Shown: one piece after another, positions 11,472 to 21,954 of the stretch
How the letters are laid out: each line of letters opens with the position of its first letter
Numbering within the stretch: the first letter of the stretch is position 1
Origin: Chrysemys picta bellii
Lineage: Eukaryota; Chordata; Testudines; Emydidae
NCBI RefSeq assembly: GCF_011386835.1
Contig: NW_027052945.1
Span: 27,203 to 91,202, forward strand
Direction: 5' to 3'
Length of the DNA stretch: 64,000 nucleotides
The notes under the pieces: model-generated
Told to the model about the DNA's origin: nothing
The model's input: the letters and a program-made list of their open reading frames with translations, nothing else
Database searches by the model: none
Position numbers and translations under genes: made by a program

Positions 11472-11804
11472 TGACAGCATATACCTAGGGGTTGGCAAAT
11501 GCCTGTTAAATGGCTTCATTACCACTCGAATGGCTCTTTAACAGTTTCAATGTTGTGCTAATAGGATTGGCAGGCTGGAGGCTTTTTCACTTTTAAGTTA
11601 CTAGATCCCTTCCGGAGTAAGAGACACCACGCTGCAGCAGCCAGCTGTGGGAGCCTGCAGGAAGGGTCAGAACAGGGATAGGAAGGTGGGGGGTGGACAC
11701 TAAGACCCAGGAGGTGCCCCGAATTTTCCGGTGCCCTACACAGCTGTGTATGCTGAGTATGCCTAAGGACGGCCCTGGGTGAATGTCACCCCCGTCCCTC
11801 CATC

Positions 11805-12313
11805 TCAGGGACACCGTCTGAGCTGGGAGTTCATCTGAAAGAAAGGACGGATTCTCTCCCCAGCGAAGGAGGCCTCAGTGAAAGTGAAGATCGGGGCCTC
11901 ATTATCAGCACTGAAAAATGCCACCTGCCCCTGTTCATAGTCCAGACAGACCCGAACCTGCCGGTGCCAGCTGCTCTGGGGCAGGGTGCTCTGAGGGGCA
12001 GGTTGAACCTTAGACACCCATCCCCACCAATTCATGGCCCAGATCCCCTCCTCAGGGGAAATGCCGATCCAGCCTTTCCTCCAAACAGACTCCCTGGCCA
12101 CCCCGATGGCCCAGAATTCCTCATCCCCCACCTCCACCTCCCAGTACCAACTCCCCGTGGTGAACCCTGGAGAGCCCAGCACACAGTGCCAACGATCAAA
12201 TCGCTCAGGATTGTTGGGCAGGTCCTGCCGTGTGTCTCCCCATCTCCCACCCCGCCGATCCTCAGACAGGATGAGTTCAGGATGAGCTGTGTCTGGATCC
12301 AGAGTCACATGCA
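11805..12313 (-). CDS. PRY-SPRY (B30.2) terminal exon of a TRIM/butyrophilin-like gene
   Basis: This is an open 169-residue exon on the minus strand. It begins after a splice acceptor (ttccccacag, AG at 12314-12315) in the phase usual for this family, and ends in its own TGA at 11805-11807. The PRY start has the hallmark VTLDPDTAHPELILSEDRR. The SPRY part has the LGSPGFTTGSWYWEVEV core, the WAIGVARESV segment and the family-typical C-terminal IRPFF followed by LRRCP. B30.2 domains recognise protein or small-molecule ligands at the end of TRIM and BTN proteins. There are no stops or frameshifts, so the exon could be functional. No coiled-coil exon is recognised upstream; the nearest family exon is the B-box 9.3 kb away on the same strand. 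Whether it belongs to TRIM or BTN cannot be settled from this exon. Confidence 0.85.
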
Positions 12314-12749
12314 CTGTGGGGAATTCAAGGGAATGGGTTAAAAAACCTCGGGACAGGAAGGGGGACAGCAGCTGAAGGGGGGGGTAGGGAGTGGGGGGAA
12401 GGGGAAGGACTGCAGTAGAGGACAGTAGGAGCTGAAATAGGGGGCAGAGAATGGGGAGGGGATAGGTAATTTTAAGTTGAAAAGATCGTAAATGTGTTAT
12501 AAGACTGAAAACTATTATAACTGTACTTGTCATGAACCCCCCTTTCAGTGACAGGTGGGTCCCCCTTGCCGTCCCTTCATTCCCCATATTCGTCTTCTCA
12601 CCAAGGGGTGAAGGCAGAAACCCCCCCTCCCTTCAACCCCCGTTGTGATAACTGTCCCTACAGGCTGACCCTGACTGTGAGCGCCGCTGGCAGACGTGAG
12701 TGAGAGCTCATCAAAAGTCACAGTAACCCATGGTAATAAATGTTGAAAG

Positions 12750-12872
12750 TAGGGTGACCAGAGAGCAAATGTGAAAAACGGGACCAGGGGTGGGGGGTAA
12801 TAGGAGCCTATATAAGAAAATGTCCCAAAAATCAGGACTGTCCCTATAAAATCGGGACATCTGGTCACCCTA
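12750..12872. mobile_element. Short hAT MITE (123 bp)
   Basis: The termini are tagggtgaccaga and tctggtcaccctag, with 8-bp flanks gttgaaag (12742-12749) and gttgagag (12873-12880), a one-mismatch target duplication. It has the same termini as the 1.14-kb element at 2010 but no GC-rich core. Confidence 0.85.
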
Positions 12873-12880
12873 GTTGAGAG

Positions 12881-13416
12881 GAAAGGGGTTGAAAGGGGAG
12901 TGAAACAGACTGAAATAGCCCAGACAAAGAGACCTCCTGCTATAACTCAAGGATTGAGTTAAGCTCATGCCTGGTGAACAAGCGACGTGTGGGACTGGTA
13001 CTAAGGAGACCAAAATTGGTGTGTCAGAAACTGGGTGTAATTGGTGGACAATATAATGAGTGAACAGAGCTATTCCACCTCTCCCTTCCCTTTGGGGTTC
13101 TTGAAAGAAAAGCCTGTGGCAGGAGAGTCTGAGACTCACTGCTGATGGGGGGAGGGGTGACTGAATGGAGTGAGCTGCATCATCATGGCTGCCACCCCCA
13201 CTGTCCCCTGGAACCCCGGGATCCCCCATGACACCGTTGGATCTTTGTCATCCTGAGCCTGAAAGGCACCTGACCAGACCAGGCCAGAATGTGGGACCCA
13301 GATGACATCACTACCTCCATTGGGTCTGGCTAAAACCCACCACCACCTGGGATGTGAGACTTTGCCCCTCACTTCCTGTGTCCTCTTCCTCCCTCACGTC
13401 TTCTCTTTCCTATAGC
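12881..13416. other. No gene recognised
   Basis: Unique-looking DNA upstream (on the minus strand) of the B30.2 exon. One would look here for the missing preceding exon, but I see no convincing family match. Confidence 0.4.
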
Positions 13417-13710
13417 CAGGGCTGCCTGGGGGGGCAAGTGGGGCAATTTGCCCCAGGCCCCGCAGGGGCCCCCACGAGAACGTCATAGGCTCCCCCCCGC
13501 CTCTGCCTTCCCCCATCCCCCAGCGCCACGGCGCGCCGCATCCAGGAGCAGCCCTGGACAGCGCTGCAGCGGCATGGCTCGGGCGGGGCCTGAGCTCCTC
13601 CCGCTCAGAGCCGCGAGGTAAGGGGCGGGATTGCGAGTTGCGGCCGAGCGGCGGGAGCTCAGGCCCTGCTGGAGCCACGCCGCTGCAGCACTGTCCAGGG
13701 CTGGGCTGTG
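13417..13710. mobile_element. hAT-like MITE, GC-rich, right end missing
   Basis: The left end cagggctgcctggggggg and the following ggcaatttgccccaggcc motif match the start of the complete element at 30052. The core has an inverted pair of about 70 bases (the ccctggacagcgctgcagcgg region against ccgctgcagcactgtccaggg). No right terminus is found. Confidence 0.6.
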
Positions 13711-14254
13711 TTTCTCCAGCAAGGGTCACACTCCACTTCTGAGCATCTCTCATTGCCTAGTTTGTGTGAATCACATTCATAGGCCTCACGTCTCCCCACA
13801 CATGGTATCAGGGGCCTAGGTGCCTGACTGAGGCTTTGTAGATGCCACGGGGGGGGAGGGGAGGGGCTAGCTGAAAGTTAGGCATAGTGCCCAAGTTCCT
13901 TTGTGGATCTGGGCCTGAGTGCAGAAGGCTCTGGGTGTGTTATATTTCACCCAAACCCACAGGGCTGCACTAATGATAATTCTTTAAACTTATCCCAGAC
14001 CTTTTCCCCACCATCCTGTTTGTTTCCTACAGCAGTCTGAGGTGCACTCAGAGTTTGCTTCTGAGCTTCAAAGTGAACTTAGTGCCAGAGATAAAAGGAG
14101 GATTCAAACTCCTTTGAAATCCCTGGGTATAATAATAAATAATCTCAGAACAACAGTTTCTTCCACCAACAAAGCAGATCTCTGGAAGGGCAATGTCTAG
14201 AGAAAGGTTTCTCTCCCTAGCTGATTTAGCCAATATTCTGCAAATCAGTCAGAT

Positions 14255-14385
14255 ACACCTCTACCTCGATATAATGCTGTCCTCGGGAGCGAAAAAAATC
14301 TTACCGCGTTATAGGTGAAACCGCGTTATATCGAACTTGCTTTGATCTGCCGGAGTGTGCAGCCCCCTTTCCCCCCGGAGCACAA
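14255..14385. mobile_element. Mariner/Tigger-like MITE, one end only
   Basis: The acacctctacctcgatataa terminus and the following ccgcgttatatcgaac motif are typical of a common reptile mariner-type short element. The second half is absent; a different sequence starts near 14385. Confidence 0.6.
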
Positions 14386-14896
14386 GGGGGAATGATGTTA
14401 GCTAAGGTGATGGAAGCACTCTTCCACTGGCCTGGAAGACTTTCATACCCCTGACCAATGTAGCTCCACTGATAGAATTTTCATGTGTAGACCAAGCCTT
14501 AGCTAGACTCTTATTTTAAGCTCTTAAGTGGTGCTATATATATAGCTATACTTTTTCCAGTTCATTGTAGAAAAAGTGGAACTATGCTTTTCATTCATCT
14601 CTTCAATCTCTCACACATTTAAAAAACATAACAATGAATACATTTCAAATATTGCTATATTTGAAAACAAAACAGCTTGTGGAGGTGTCAGCAAGAAGAG
14701 GTGTCAGCAAACATTTCTAACAAGACCTTTTAACTTATTTATTTCTAGTTTTTTAATCAGATTCTTAAATGTGTAGAAATAAAATGTTAAGGTTCCACAT
14801 TAAAAACAATTTTCAAAAGATCATACAACTCCCATCCCTTAGTGGGAGGTGTTTCTCTGTACTCCAGGTAGAAGGAAGAGGGAAAATGGAACTTAC
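14386..14896. other. No gene; AT-rich flank of the micro-exon
   Basis: No open frame of note. The part near 14820-14896 aligns with the flanks of the micro-exons at 19729 and 52829. Confidence 0.4.
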
Positions 14897-14917
14897 CAGA
14901 TTTAGCAAGAATTTCCT
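14897..14917 (-). CDS. 21-bp heptad-type micro-exon, copy 1
   Basis: On the minus strand a polypyrimidine tract and cttttag acceptor precede exactly 21 bases (aggaaattcttgctaaatctg), followed by a perfect gtaagt donor. Butyrophilin and BG genes of amniotes contain 21-bp exons, each adding one coiled-coil heptad; the frame giving E-I-L-A-K-S fits that pattern. Two further copies lie at 19729 and 52829. No complete gene can be assembled, so this may be a leftover of a duplicated BTN/TRIM gene. Confidence 0.55.
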
Positions 14918-15384
14918 CTAAAAGACAAATAAAGAAAAATAAATAATGTATGAAAATGATGATAGTTGTTAAGATGTTTCATAATAGAGGTATTTTTTCT
15001 CCCCTGTCCTTTTTTGTATTTTTGCAAAGTCAAATGGTCAAATATGGATCAGTAATAGAAACCTGTGTTCCCAGGAGCCACATCATATGTCAGGGCAATC
15101 CAAGGAACCACGCTGATTTTAGAGCAGTTAGGAAAGACCAGCTTCAAACACAGGCCTGATCTAAACCTTAACTCTGGCAGGGCTGTCACCTTTATATGTT
15201 TAATACTTCATATACCTTAGAGAATATTTATGAAAATACTTATGTACCTTAATATTTAATACTCATTGGCCCAGAAAGCAAGTGTAGGCTCTGTAGGGTA
15301 GGGATTAGGAGGGTCACTGGGGAGGGGTGAGCTCCTGGGTTTCAGTCTCTGTGCCTAAGACTATTTAATGATTTATACCACCTA

Positions 15385-15515
15385 GAACAGCTTCGACAGA
15401 GAGATTGAGAGAGACCCACTTAGAATAGCCAGCAGCCCTGCAGTTAGGGCACTCACCTAGGAAAGGGGAGAGCAGGGATTCAAAGCTGGGCCGCCGCAGT
15501 TCGTCTGAGTGACTT
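15385..15515 (+). repeat. tRNA-derived SINE-like block
   Basis: The phrase gttagggcactcacctagg followed about 20 bases later by gagcagggattcaaagctgg resembles a tRNA-like Pol III box A / box B pair, as in tRNA-derived SINEs. The duplicate copy is at 48690-48800. It is too degraded to name a family. Confidence 0.5.
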
Positions 15516-15547
15516 AATAACTGGGCTATCGGTGATCAGAGGGACAT

Positions 15548-15785
15548 CATCTCTGCAGTGCTGTACATGTAGACAAGCCATGACGCATCATTCGAAAAAC
15601 TAAGGAGGTGCTCCTTAGTTTTTAGAATGACGCGTCATGGCTTGTCTACATGTACAGCACTGCAGAGATGAAGAAGCTCTCTCGTCAACAAAGCGCTGTC
15701 TACACCAGGGTTAGGTCGGTATAATTTTTCACATCCCTGAGTGACGTAGTTATACCGAGATGTTTGTGGTGTAGATCTGGCCTAA
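15548..15785. mobile_element. MITE containing a near-perfect 60-bp hairpin
   Basis: Positions 15548-15607 and 15611-15670 are reverse complements with about two mismatches and a 3-base loop. The following 115 bases end in gtgtagatctggcctaa, a terminus style shared by other turtle DNA elements. It is absent from the paired site in the duplicate at about 48830. Confidence 0.8.
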
Positions 15786-16784
15786 GGCACCTTGTGAAAC
15801 CTAACAACATAGGACTGGAAGGAACCACCTGAATCATTGAGCCAGTCCCCTGCTATCACTGACCACCTCTTTAAATCTAGCCCTTCATTTCCAAACTGAC
15901 TTAGCTTTTAATTTAAACAATGTTTTCAAAAGCCCCAAATCACAATGAAATAGTTTTGAAGTTTTTATAACTACCAGACAAACAAAAAAATCAATTATTT
16001 CAACAGCTCTTTCTCTGACTCTGTCATTCACCAACCAGTCTGCCTGCACAGACCAGGGAGCAGAGGCGTTAAGTTGGAGAGGTTGTAGCTGATAGACTTT
16101 TTGACCTTTGTTACATCTGAATACCTCAGCTCTTTGACTAAGCAATGGCACTGTTATAAAATAACTGTGCTCTCTGATGCTCAACCATTGCTATTCTCCT
16201 GAATTTCAAAAGGTGTGAAGTAAACTTTCTTGTCTGAAATTACAGCACGTTGCTTTGAATATACAGCAGGGAAACAGATTTCCTCCATTCGATGGAAAAT
16301 TTTCTCTCTTCCACTGTCTGACTGAAAACGACAACATGTACTCAGTAAATCCATTGTACCCTGCTTTGCTGCTATTTGAAATGACAGCTGTGTCAGAGAT
16401 GATGGTGCACACCTTGGGCTGGACTGTACACTGCGCTAACACCTCTGAAATCCAGGAAATACAAAGTTAAGTTACATGCCACCTGTTCAAAACATCCTTA
16501 GTTCTGCCCCTTTTAAGCTGTGTCCCACCATGTCCACAACATACCATTCCCATCAGGCAGAGCAGTTTTCAATCAGTTTTAGCTCAGTGAGAAAAGTTAT
16601 CTTTTAAACTGCGAGTCTCAATCCTAACTACAGCAGAGTTGCTGCTCCATTATCAGACTTCACTGTTAGCTACATCCATGCAGCCTACCTTGATATACAC
16701 CTGGACCTTTTCCCTAGTGAAGCCTGCACTTACTCCAGTCCCCTGCTCTCACAGACAGCTCCTGTGGCACTTTGTACCTCAAAG
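15786..16784. other. Old CR1 scrap then unique DNA
   Basis: About 15790-15885 resembles a worn CR1 3' end (aggactggaaggaacc...). The remainder has no recognisable gene. Confidence 0.4.
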
Positions 16785-17879
16785 CAGCCCCCTGAAATCC
16801 CTATATTCACCCCATCATATAATTATGAGATGTTTCCTACAAAGTATCCATTGTAAAGTATCATTTTAAAATTCTTGATCTGTTTAACATTAATATCCTG
16901 TTGGATTGTATGTGCTATGATTGTATGTGAAGTTATGAAGTTTTGCTAGGTGTGTGTTACTGAAATATGTTGTGAGGTTGGAAACATCCACAACCAGCCT
17001 TTCAGGTGCAACAATGGAGTAGCCAGATGTGCTGATGGGCCATTAAAGGGAATTCACTTTCCCAGCAGCCATCCCAGAAGATTTCTCAGAGAGGTCACGT
17101 AGACAATGGAGATTACTTGACCAATGGAGGCAGACCCCCACCTCGCAAGCATAGATCTTTGCAGCAAACTGGAAGAAACTATAAAAGAAGGGATGTGACA
17201 TCGTGATTGGCTTCACTCCTGCCACAACTCAACACCTGGAAGAAACATCTAGCGGACAAAGACTTTGAACTGTGGAGGGTGGTCCGGTGCTGGAGGAGAG
17301 ACCCAGCCACTGTATTGAAGATCTGTGACCTGTTTGTACCATCTGTCAGGGTGAGACACTGCTTGATTCAAATCCTGTTTAGTTTATAGAACTCAGATTG
17401 CAAATTTACTTTTCTTTCTTAGGTAACCAACTTTGATCTCTATGTCTGCTACTTATAATAACTTAAAATCTATCTTTCTGTAGTTATTAAATCTGTTTTA
17501 TATTTTACATAAAATAGTTGAAGTGCTTGGAAAATCTCAGCTCAGGATACAAAGGTTAGTGTGTGTCCTCTCCACATTGAGGGAGGGGCAGACTGGGTAA
17601 TGAACTTACATTGCTCAGGCTTCTGACCAGCGCAAGACACTTCAGCTCTGGGGTCCTAGGCTGGGGAGCTGTGAGGATTGGCTGGAGCCTCTCTGCTGAC
17701 GATTCATGAGTGGCTGGGAGAAGCATTCATGTAACTCAGCTAGGTGTGTCCCTTCCTGTGGATATCCGTGTAAATGCAGAACCTGCCAGAGGTCTGTAGC
17801 TTGCCAACAACCACCCAGTGGTGGGACAGAGGGCTCAGCAGTCCCCCAGTCCAGGTGACATCCTGGGATCCCCATCACA
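16785..17879 (+). mobile_element. Solo LTR, plus orientation
   Basis: It is homologous to the reverse copy at 9.3-10.6 kb. It contains a TATA box (ctataaaag near 17180) and ends near ccccatcaca. No internal retroviral coding region flanks it. The exact start is uncertain. Confidence 0.6.
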
Positions 17880-17938
17880 GCCCCTTCATAAAATCCTATT
17901 AAAAAACTTAGCAAGTTCCATTTTAACATTAGTTCTGT

Positions 17939-18292
17939 TTCATAGATTCATAGATTCTAGGACTGGAAGGGACCTCGAGAGGTCATAGAGTCCAGTCCCC
18001 TGCCCGCATGGCAGGACCAAATACTGTCTAGACCATCCCTGATAGACATTTATCTAACCTACTCTTAAATATCTCCAGAGATGGAGATTCCACAACCTCC
18101 CTCGGCAATTTATTCCAGTGTTTAACCACCCTGACCGTTAGGAACTTTTTCCTCGTGTCCAACCTAGACCTCCCTTGCTGCAGTTTAAACCCATTGCTTC
18201 TTGTTCTATCCTTAGAGTCTAAGGTGAACAAGTTTTCTCCCTCCTCCTTATGACACCCTTTTAAATACCTGAAAATACCTTTAAATACCTGT
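17939..18292 (-). mobile_element. CR1 3' fragment
   Basis: The minus strand encodes the C-terminal RT segment ([29 protein letters not shown]) and the CR1 3' UTR ending in tagattcatagattc. The matching site in the duplicate (about 50295) lacks it, so it inserted after the duplication. Confidence 0.85.
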
Positions 18293-18640
18293 TGTTTTCT
18301 CTCACAACACTTCCTGGCAGTCTGCTCCAGAACCTCACTCCTCTGATGGGTAGAAACCTTTAGTTCCCAGCCTGAATTGAATTCAAGGCCAGATAATCCC
18401 CATTTCTTCTTGGTCGATTTGATTGTTAGCTTCAACAGTTCATCTCTCTCCATGTTGTTTACTCCCCTGATGCATTCGCAAAGAGCAATCACATCCCCTC
18501 TCAGCCTTCCCTTTGCTACCCAAAACAAGCTCAGTTTTTTTAGTCTCCTCTCTTACGGCAGGCCCTCCATGACCCTGATCATCCTGGGAGCCCATCTCTG
18601 AACCTGAAATTCATCCACCTCTGGCTGAGGTTGTGGGACA
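18293..18640 (-). mobile_element. Older CR1/L3-like LINE relic
   Basis: The minus strand gives RLRGDVIALCECIRG and, further upstream, VQRWAPRMIR, both typical of the distal RT region of CR1-group LINEs but divergent from the young copies. It is shared with 51374-51990 in the duplicate, so it predates the duplication. Confidence 0.65.
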
Positions 18641-19309
18641 CCCCACAGATGCCAGGACAGGAGAGCAGCCCCTCTTACAAAATATCCAGCTCCTGGGTGC
18701 TGATCCTTGGCATTGAGGAGAAGCTACAATTTGCTGCAGAAGTAGAAGAGGAGCCAGGGGAGGGATTTGAGTAGGGAGCGGACGACATGGTTGGAGAACA
18801 ATTGAGGCAGCTGATTTTGCTGGCACAATGTTCGATCAGGCTCTTCATGTCTCTGGTGGGAGAGAAGAGCTTGAGAAGCAACAAAAGCACCTGGTGCCAG
18901 GGCTGAGACCCAACCAGAGTCCCCCTGACCACAGGGGAACCAGCCCCATGTAACCTCCTTGCCCAGCCACATGGCGATGGGGGAAATGACAGCAGGAAAA
19001 CTTAGAGGTGTTCCAAGCCCCTGCAGCCAGGATTCCTCCAGCAGTAGCCGGCAAAGCAGCAATAGCCTGCTGCCCAGACAGCCTCTGGCCTTTTCAGTTT
19101 GCTGGTTTCCTCTTTGCTCTGCTCCGCTCCCTGCCTCCCTCTGCCCTCCATGGTCCTAGGCAGGACCTGAATTGCTAATATATTGAACAATCACATTCTA
19201 AAAAACAGTGTTTCAGCCCTTCTTCTTTCATCTTAAAGGAAGAGCAGAAGCTGTGTTTATTTCCCCTTTGCTAGTCTTTTGAATACACCCCACTGGTCCC
19301 AGAAATTAC
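18641..19309. other. Conserved duplicated block without a recognised gene
   Basis: It matches 51990-52430 at high similarity. Overlapping minus-strand frames (18611-19062) are open but resemble no coiled-coil or immunoglobulin exon. A pair of stretches such as LLKSLPWLLFYFC is kept in the duplicate, which could reflect recent copying alone. Confidence 0.4.
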
Positions 19310-19385
19310 CTTTGTCTTTCTTCATTTCAGATCGCAAGGTTGCTAGAAGGAGAAAAAGGCAAATTATGAGCTTTCGTTCTGCCAT
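19310..19385 (-). CDS. Possible signal-peptide exon
   Basis: From an ATG at 19383-19385 the minus strand reads MAERKLIICLFLLLATLRS and then a lysine-rich EMKKDK. It reaches a gtaatt donor at 19309-19308 with one base left over. The n-region, hydrophobic core and splice donor together look like the first coding exon of a secreted or type I membrane protein. The duplicate at 52430-52500 keeps the ATG and the donor but has in-frame TGA codons. No second exon was recognised, so this could be chance. Confidence 0.3.
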
Positions 19386-19728
19386 GGTTATGGTGATATT
19401 CCAACGGTTGAACACAATGTGTTGTGCTTGTGAAAGAGAGGGACAGATTTACAGTTAGTGGTTTAAAACACACCTGTCTCAAATGCACCGTGGGGTCAAG
19501 TGGGGTCAAGTGAAGGCAGGGAGGAGTCGGCTATGTGGGATGAGGATAGAACTTGGGGGCAGAGAGGTGTGATGATCTGGCAGAATTGGGAGGGGAAAGA
19601 TGAGGAAAGGAAGGAGATGTAGGACTGTTGTTTTTTTGGGGGGATGCACAGGTCAGGAAAGCCTCATCCCTTAGTGGGAGAGGTTTCAGGGGACTCCAGA
19701 AACAAGGAATAGGAAAAATTGAACTTAC

Positions 19729-19749
19729 CAAGTTCAGCAAGAATTTCTT
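19729..19749 (-). CDS. 21-bp heptad-type micro-exon, copy 2
   Basis: The minus strand has tgtcttttag acceptor, 21 bases (aagaaattcttgctgaacttg) and gtaagt donor. In the matching frame it reads E-I-L-A-E-L, a good coiled-coil heptad. Flanks align with 14897 and 52829 well beyond the exon. Confidence 0.55.
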
Positions 19750-19974
19750 CTAAAAGACAAAAAAGAGGAATTAATAATGTGTAATAGCTGTTAAAAATTT
19801 TAGTACAGTGGTTCTCTCCCCACCCCTGCTACCTTCATCCATTTTGTTATGTTTGCAAAGTCAAACACAGGCAGTTTTTGTTTGTTTGTTTCCTGTTTTG
19901 GGCATGCTCGCTTGTGACGTTTTTTATCACTAGAGTTGGGCAACATTTTTCAGCTGAAATCATCATCATCGGCA

Positions 19975-20955
19975 GTTCCTTGGTTCGCGGATGATCTCTA
20001 CCACAGATTTACTTATGGGTCCTGAGATATCTCAGGAGTCCAATCCTGGAACCACAGATCTGCCCGCAGTAGGTACAGACATTTCCTAGCGGGTCAGCTC
20101 CCCATTGTGAGAAAGTTCTTTTTCCTTCCTTCAGCTTTGAGGGAAAGGCGCTTCTCCTCGAAGCGGGCCACTACCTGATGGAGGCTGACCACTGAGGTCA
20201 GTTGGTGGCTTGCTCCTCCCAGCTTGTGATGTCCACATCAGTTTTCTTGAGATACATTTTCAGTGTCTATTTGTAGCGTTTCCTCTGACCACCACGGGAT
20301 CTCTGACCATGGGTGATCTGAGAGTAGATGGCTTGTTTTGGGAGGCGAGAGTATGGCATCCGCACACAATGTTCAGCCCAATGAAGCTGGTTCATGAGAA
20401 TCATTGCTTAGTGCTGGTGACATTGGCTTCAGTGAGGATGCTGGCGTTAGCGTAGCAATCTTCCCATTTGATGCGAAGGATCTTCCAGAAGCATTGTCGG
20501 TGGTACCTCTCCAGACAGTTGGGTTTGCATCCCTAAAGGAGTGTAGGAGTCATATTTGTCTTATGGGTTATGTAAAAGGCCTGAGGCAGGCTGATGGAGC
20601 ACTTTAGTCTTCCGAATATTGAGTCAGAGTCCTAGGCTTCGATGAGCTTGTGCAAAAAAATCCAGTGTGGACTGAAGGTCAGTCTTAGTGTGCACGAGGA
20701 TGTCATCAGCATCTGGCCCTGCTGCCTTGCTGTTCTTCATTTGCATGATGGATCATGTTACTTCTTCGAGGGCAGGAGGATCAGCAAGAGATTCTCTTTC
20801 ATGTCACTGAGGTATAGATTCGATGGTGGCATTAGAGACGGTTGACTCACGATTCAGGAGTGACTCAAAATGCTCCTTCCATCTGGCTTTGATGGCTTCA
20901 TTGTCCTTAAAATATGTCAACCCGTCTTAGGCTCGGAGTGGTGTAGGACCATGGG
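19975..20955 (-). mobile_element. Non-CR1 LINE fragment, internally deleted
   Basis: The minus strand begins with an RT N-terminal segment (HFESLLNRESTVSN, then PPALEEV and NSKAAGPDA). It jumps to a distal segment (LDFFAQAHRSLGL, KTKVLHQPA) and ends with a C-terminal KRYKQTLKMYLKKTDVD motif. This is the same LINE type as at 53.3-55.8 kb, whose order of motifs it follows. The catalytic RT core is missing and many stops are present. Confidence 0.65.
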
Positions 20956-21033
20956 ATCATGGATTGTAGACTTGTTCATTTAAATTGCACAGATTACAGC
21001 TAATAGCCTTTTTGACTATTGGTACATCTGAAT

Positions 21034-21225
21034 CAGGGCCGGCTCCAGGCACCAGCTTCTCAAGCAGGTGCTTGGGGCGGCCGTTCCGGACAGGGGCGGC
21101 AGTTCCAGGTATTCGGCGGCAATTCGGTGGAGGGTCCGTCACTCTGCCTGGGAGTGAAGGACCTCCCGCCGAATTGCCGCCGCAGATCGCGATTGCGGCT
21201 TTTTTTTTTTTTTTTTTTTGGTACA
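21034..21225 (+). mobile_element. hAT-like MITE, truncated, with poly-T
   Basis: The left end cagggccggctccagg equals that of the element at 845. A GC-rich inverted core (ggcggcaattcgg / ccgaattgccgcc) and a run of 19 T follow. No right terminus is visible. Confidence 0.6.
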
Positions 21226-21604
21226 AAGGCCCATGGTTCAGAAATCCCTTTCCTAGGCCAGTGTTCTCGACTCGGCTGACACATTGTCCCTGAAAGGGTC
21301 AGTTGAGAACTCAGCGTGCGCACAGCAAGCTGGAAATCTGCACAGTGTGTGGAGCGTGTGTATGTGACTTGGAGCTTGGCAGGGCAGCAGCACTGGTTCG
21401 TGGGGTTAAGGCAGCTGGGCTGTGCAGGAGCACTCCACAAAGCAGGGTGGCAGACATGGGGTCTGCAGCTGGGAGTGTGTCTGAGAGGCCCAGAAGCACA
21501 TGGGATCCTGGGGTTAGGCCCACCCACAGCAGACTGGCGTCAGTCCAGAGAGGGGGTGACACAGGGCCTTGAAGTGATTTAATTAGCTAGCAAAACACCC
21601 CTAC
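21226..21604. other. No gene; expected TRIM intron
   Basis: This lies directly downstream of the B-box exon on the minus strand. I see no 96-bp or 231-bp coiled-coil exon here. Confidence 0.4.
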
Positions 21605-21946
21605 CTTGGACCCATGAGCAGCCTTTGCCATGGGAATCACAGCGTGAGAGCGGTGAGTCGGGGATCCTTTGCAATCTTCACAAAGAGCTTTGGCAATCTC
21701 CTTACAGAACCATGTGAGCTCCTTGCCATGTTCCCCACAGACATTCCCTTCCCTCCCCCTTTTTCCTGGTTTTAACCCCAGTTGTTTGATGAACTCTGCT
21801 ATGCTGTCCAGCTGAGTGTTGGAAAGGTCTTTTCCAGAATGTGCATTTGGATGTTTAAAAGCGCGCTGGCGCAGCTTACTGACTCGCTCAGACCTCAGCG
21901 AAAAGAATATCCCCATTGTTATTGCTGCTTGCTGTGCACTCCACAA
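21605..21946 (-). CDS. B-box type 2 exon of a TRIM-like gene, RING not found
   Basis: B-box 2 is a zinc-binding domain that sits between RING and coiled coil in TRIM proteins. The ligand spacing is textbook: C-x2-H-x7-C-x7-C-x2-C-x5-H-x2-H (CGEH, FC, LCEDC, HRSH). The exon closes with AAHGSK and a gtaggg donor (21604), as family exon 1 normally does. The preceding TQLDSIAEFIKQLGL segment resembles the linker after a RING, but no RING cysteines are present. The frame begins with TTG/ATG-poor sequence, and a Harbinger fragment begins about 10 bases upstream. It is probably the 5'-truncated remains of a TRIM gene, possibly the partner of the B30.2 exon at 11.8 kb. Confidence 0.7.
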
Positions 21947-21954
21947 TATCTGTG

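Larger units (their letters stand above)
15140..19960. repeat. Segmental duplication, copy 1 (partner 48440-52990)
   Basis: Matching landmarks occur in the same order in both copies. They are taatatttaatactcattgg... (15250 / 48533), the tRNA-like SINE block (15390 / 48680), the ccattttaacattagttctg block (17915 / 50280), an old CR1-like relic (18300 / 51375), a long conserved block (18600-19500 / 51890-52600) and the 21-bp micro-exon (19729 / 52829). Each copy has private insertions, including the palindrome and LTR here and CR1-E, CR1-C and a MITE in the partner. Confidence 0.85.

Noticed and set aside
18611..19062. Overlapping minus-strand frames considered as a TRIM coiled-coil exon
   Set aside because: No heptad pattern, wrong length for the 231-bp exon, and located on the wrong side of the micro-exon for a standard TRIM order.
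19295..19400. A plus-strand splice-acceptor-like tract (ttgtctttcttcatttcag) followed by an open stretch
   Set aside because: It reaches a TGA after about 12 codons; the same bases read better as the minus-strand signal-like exon.
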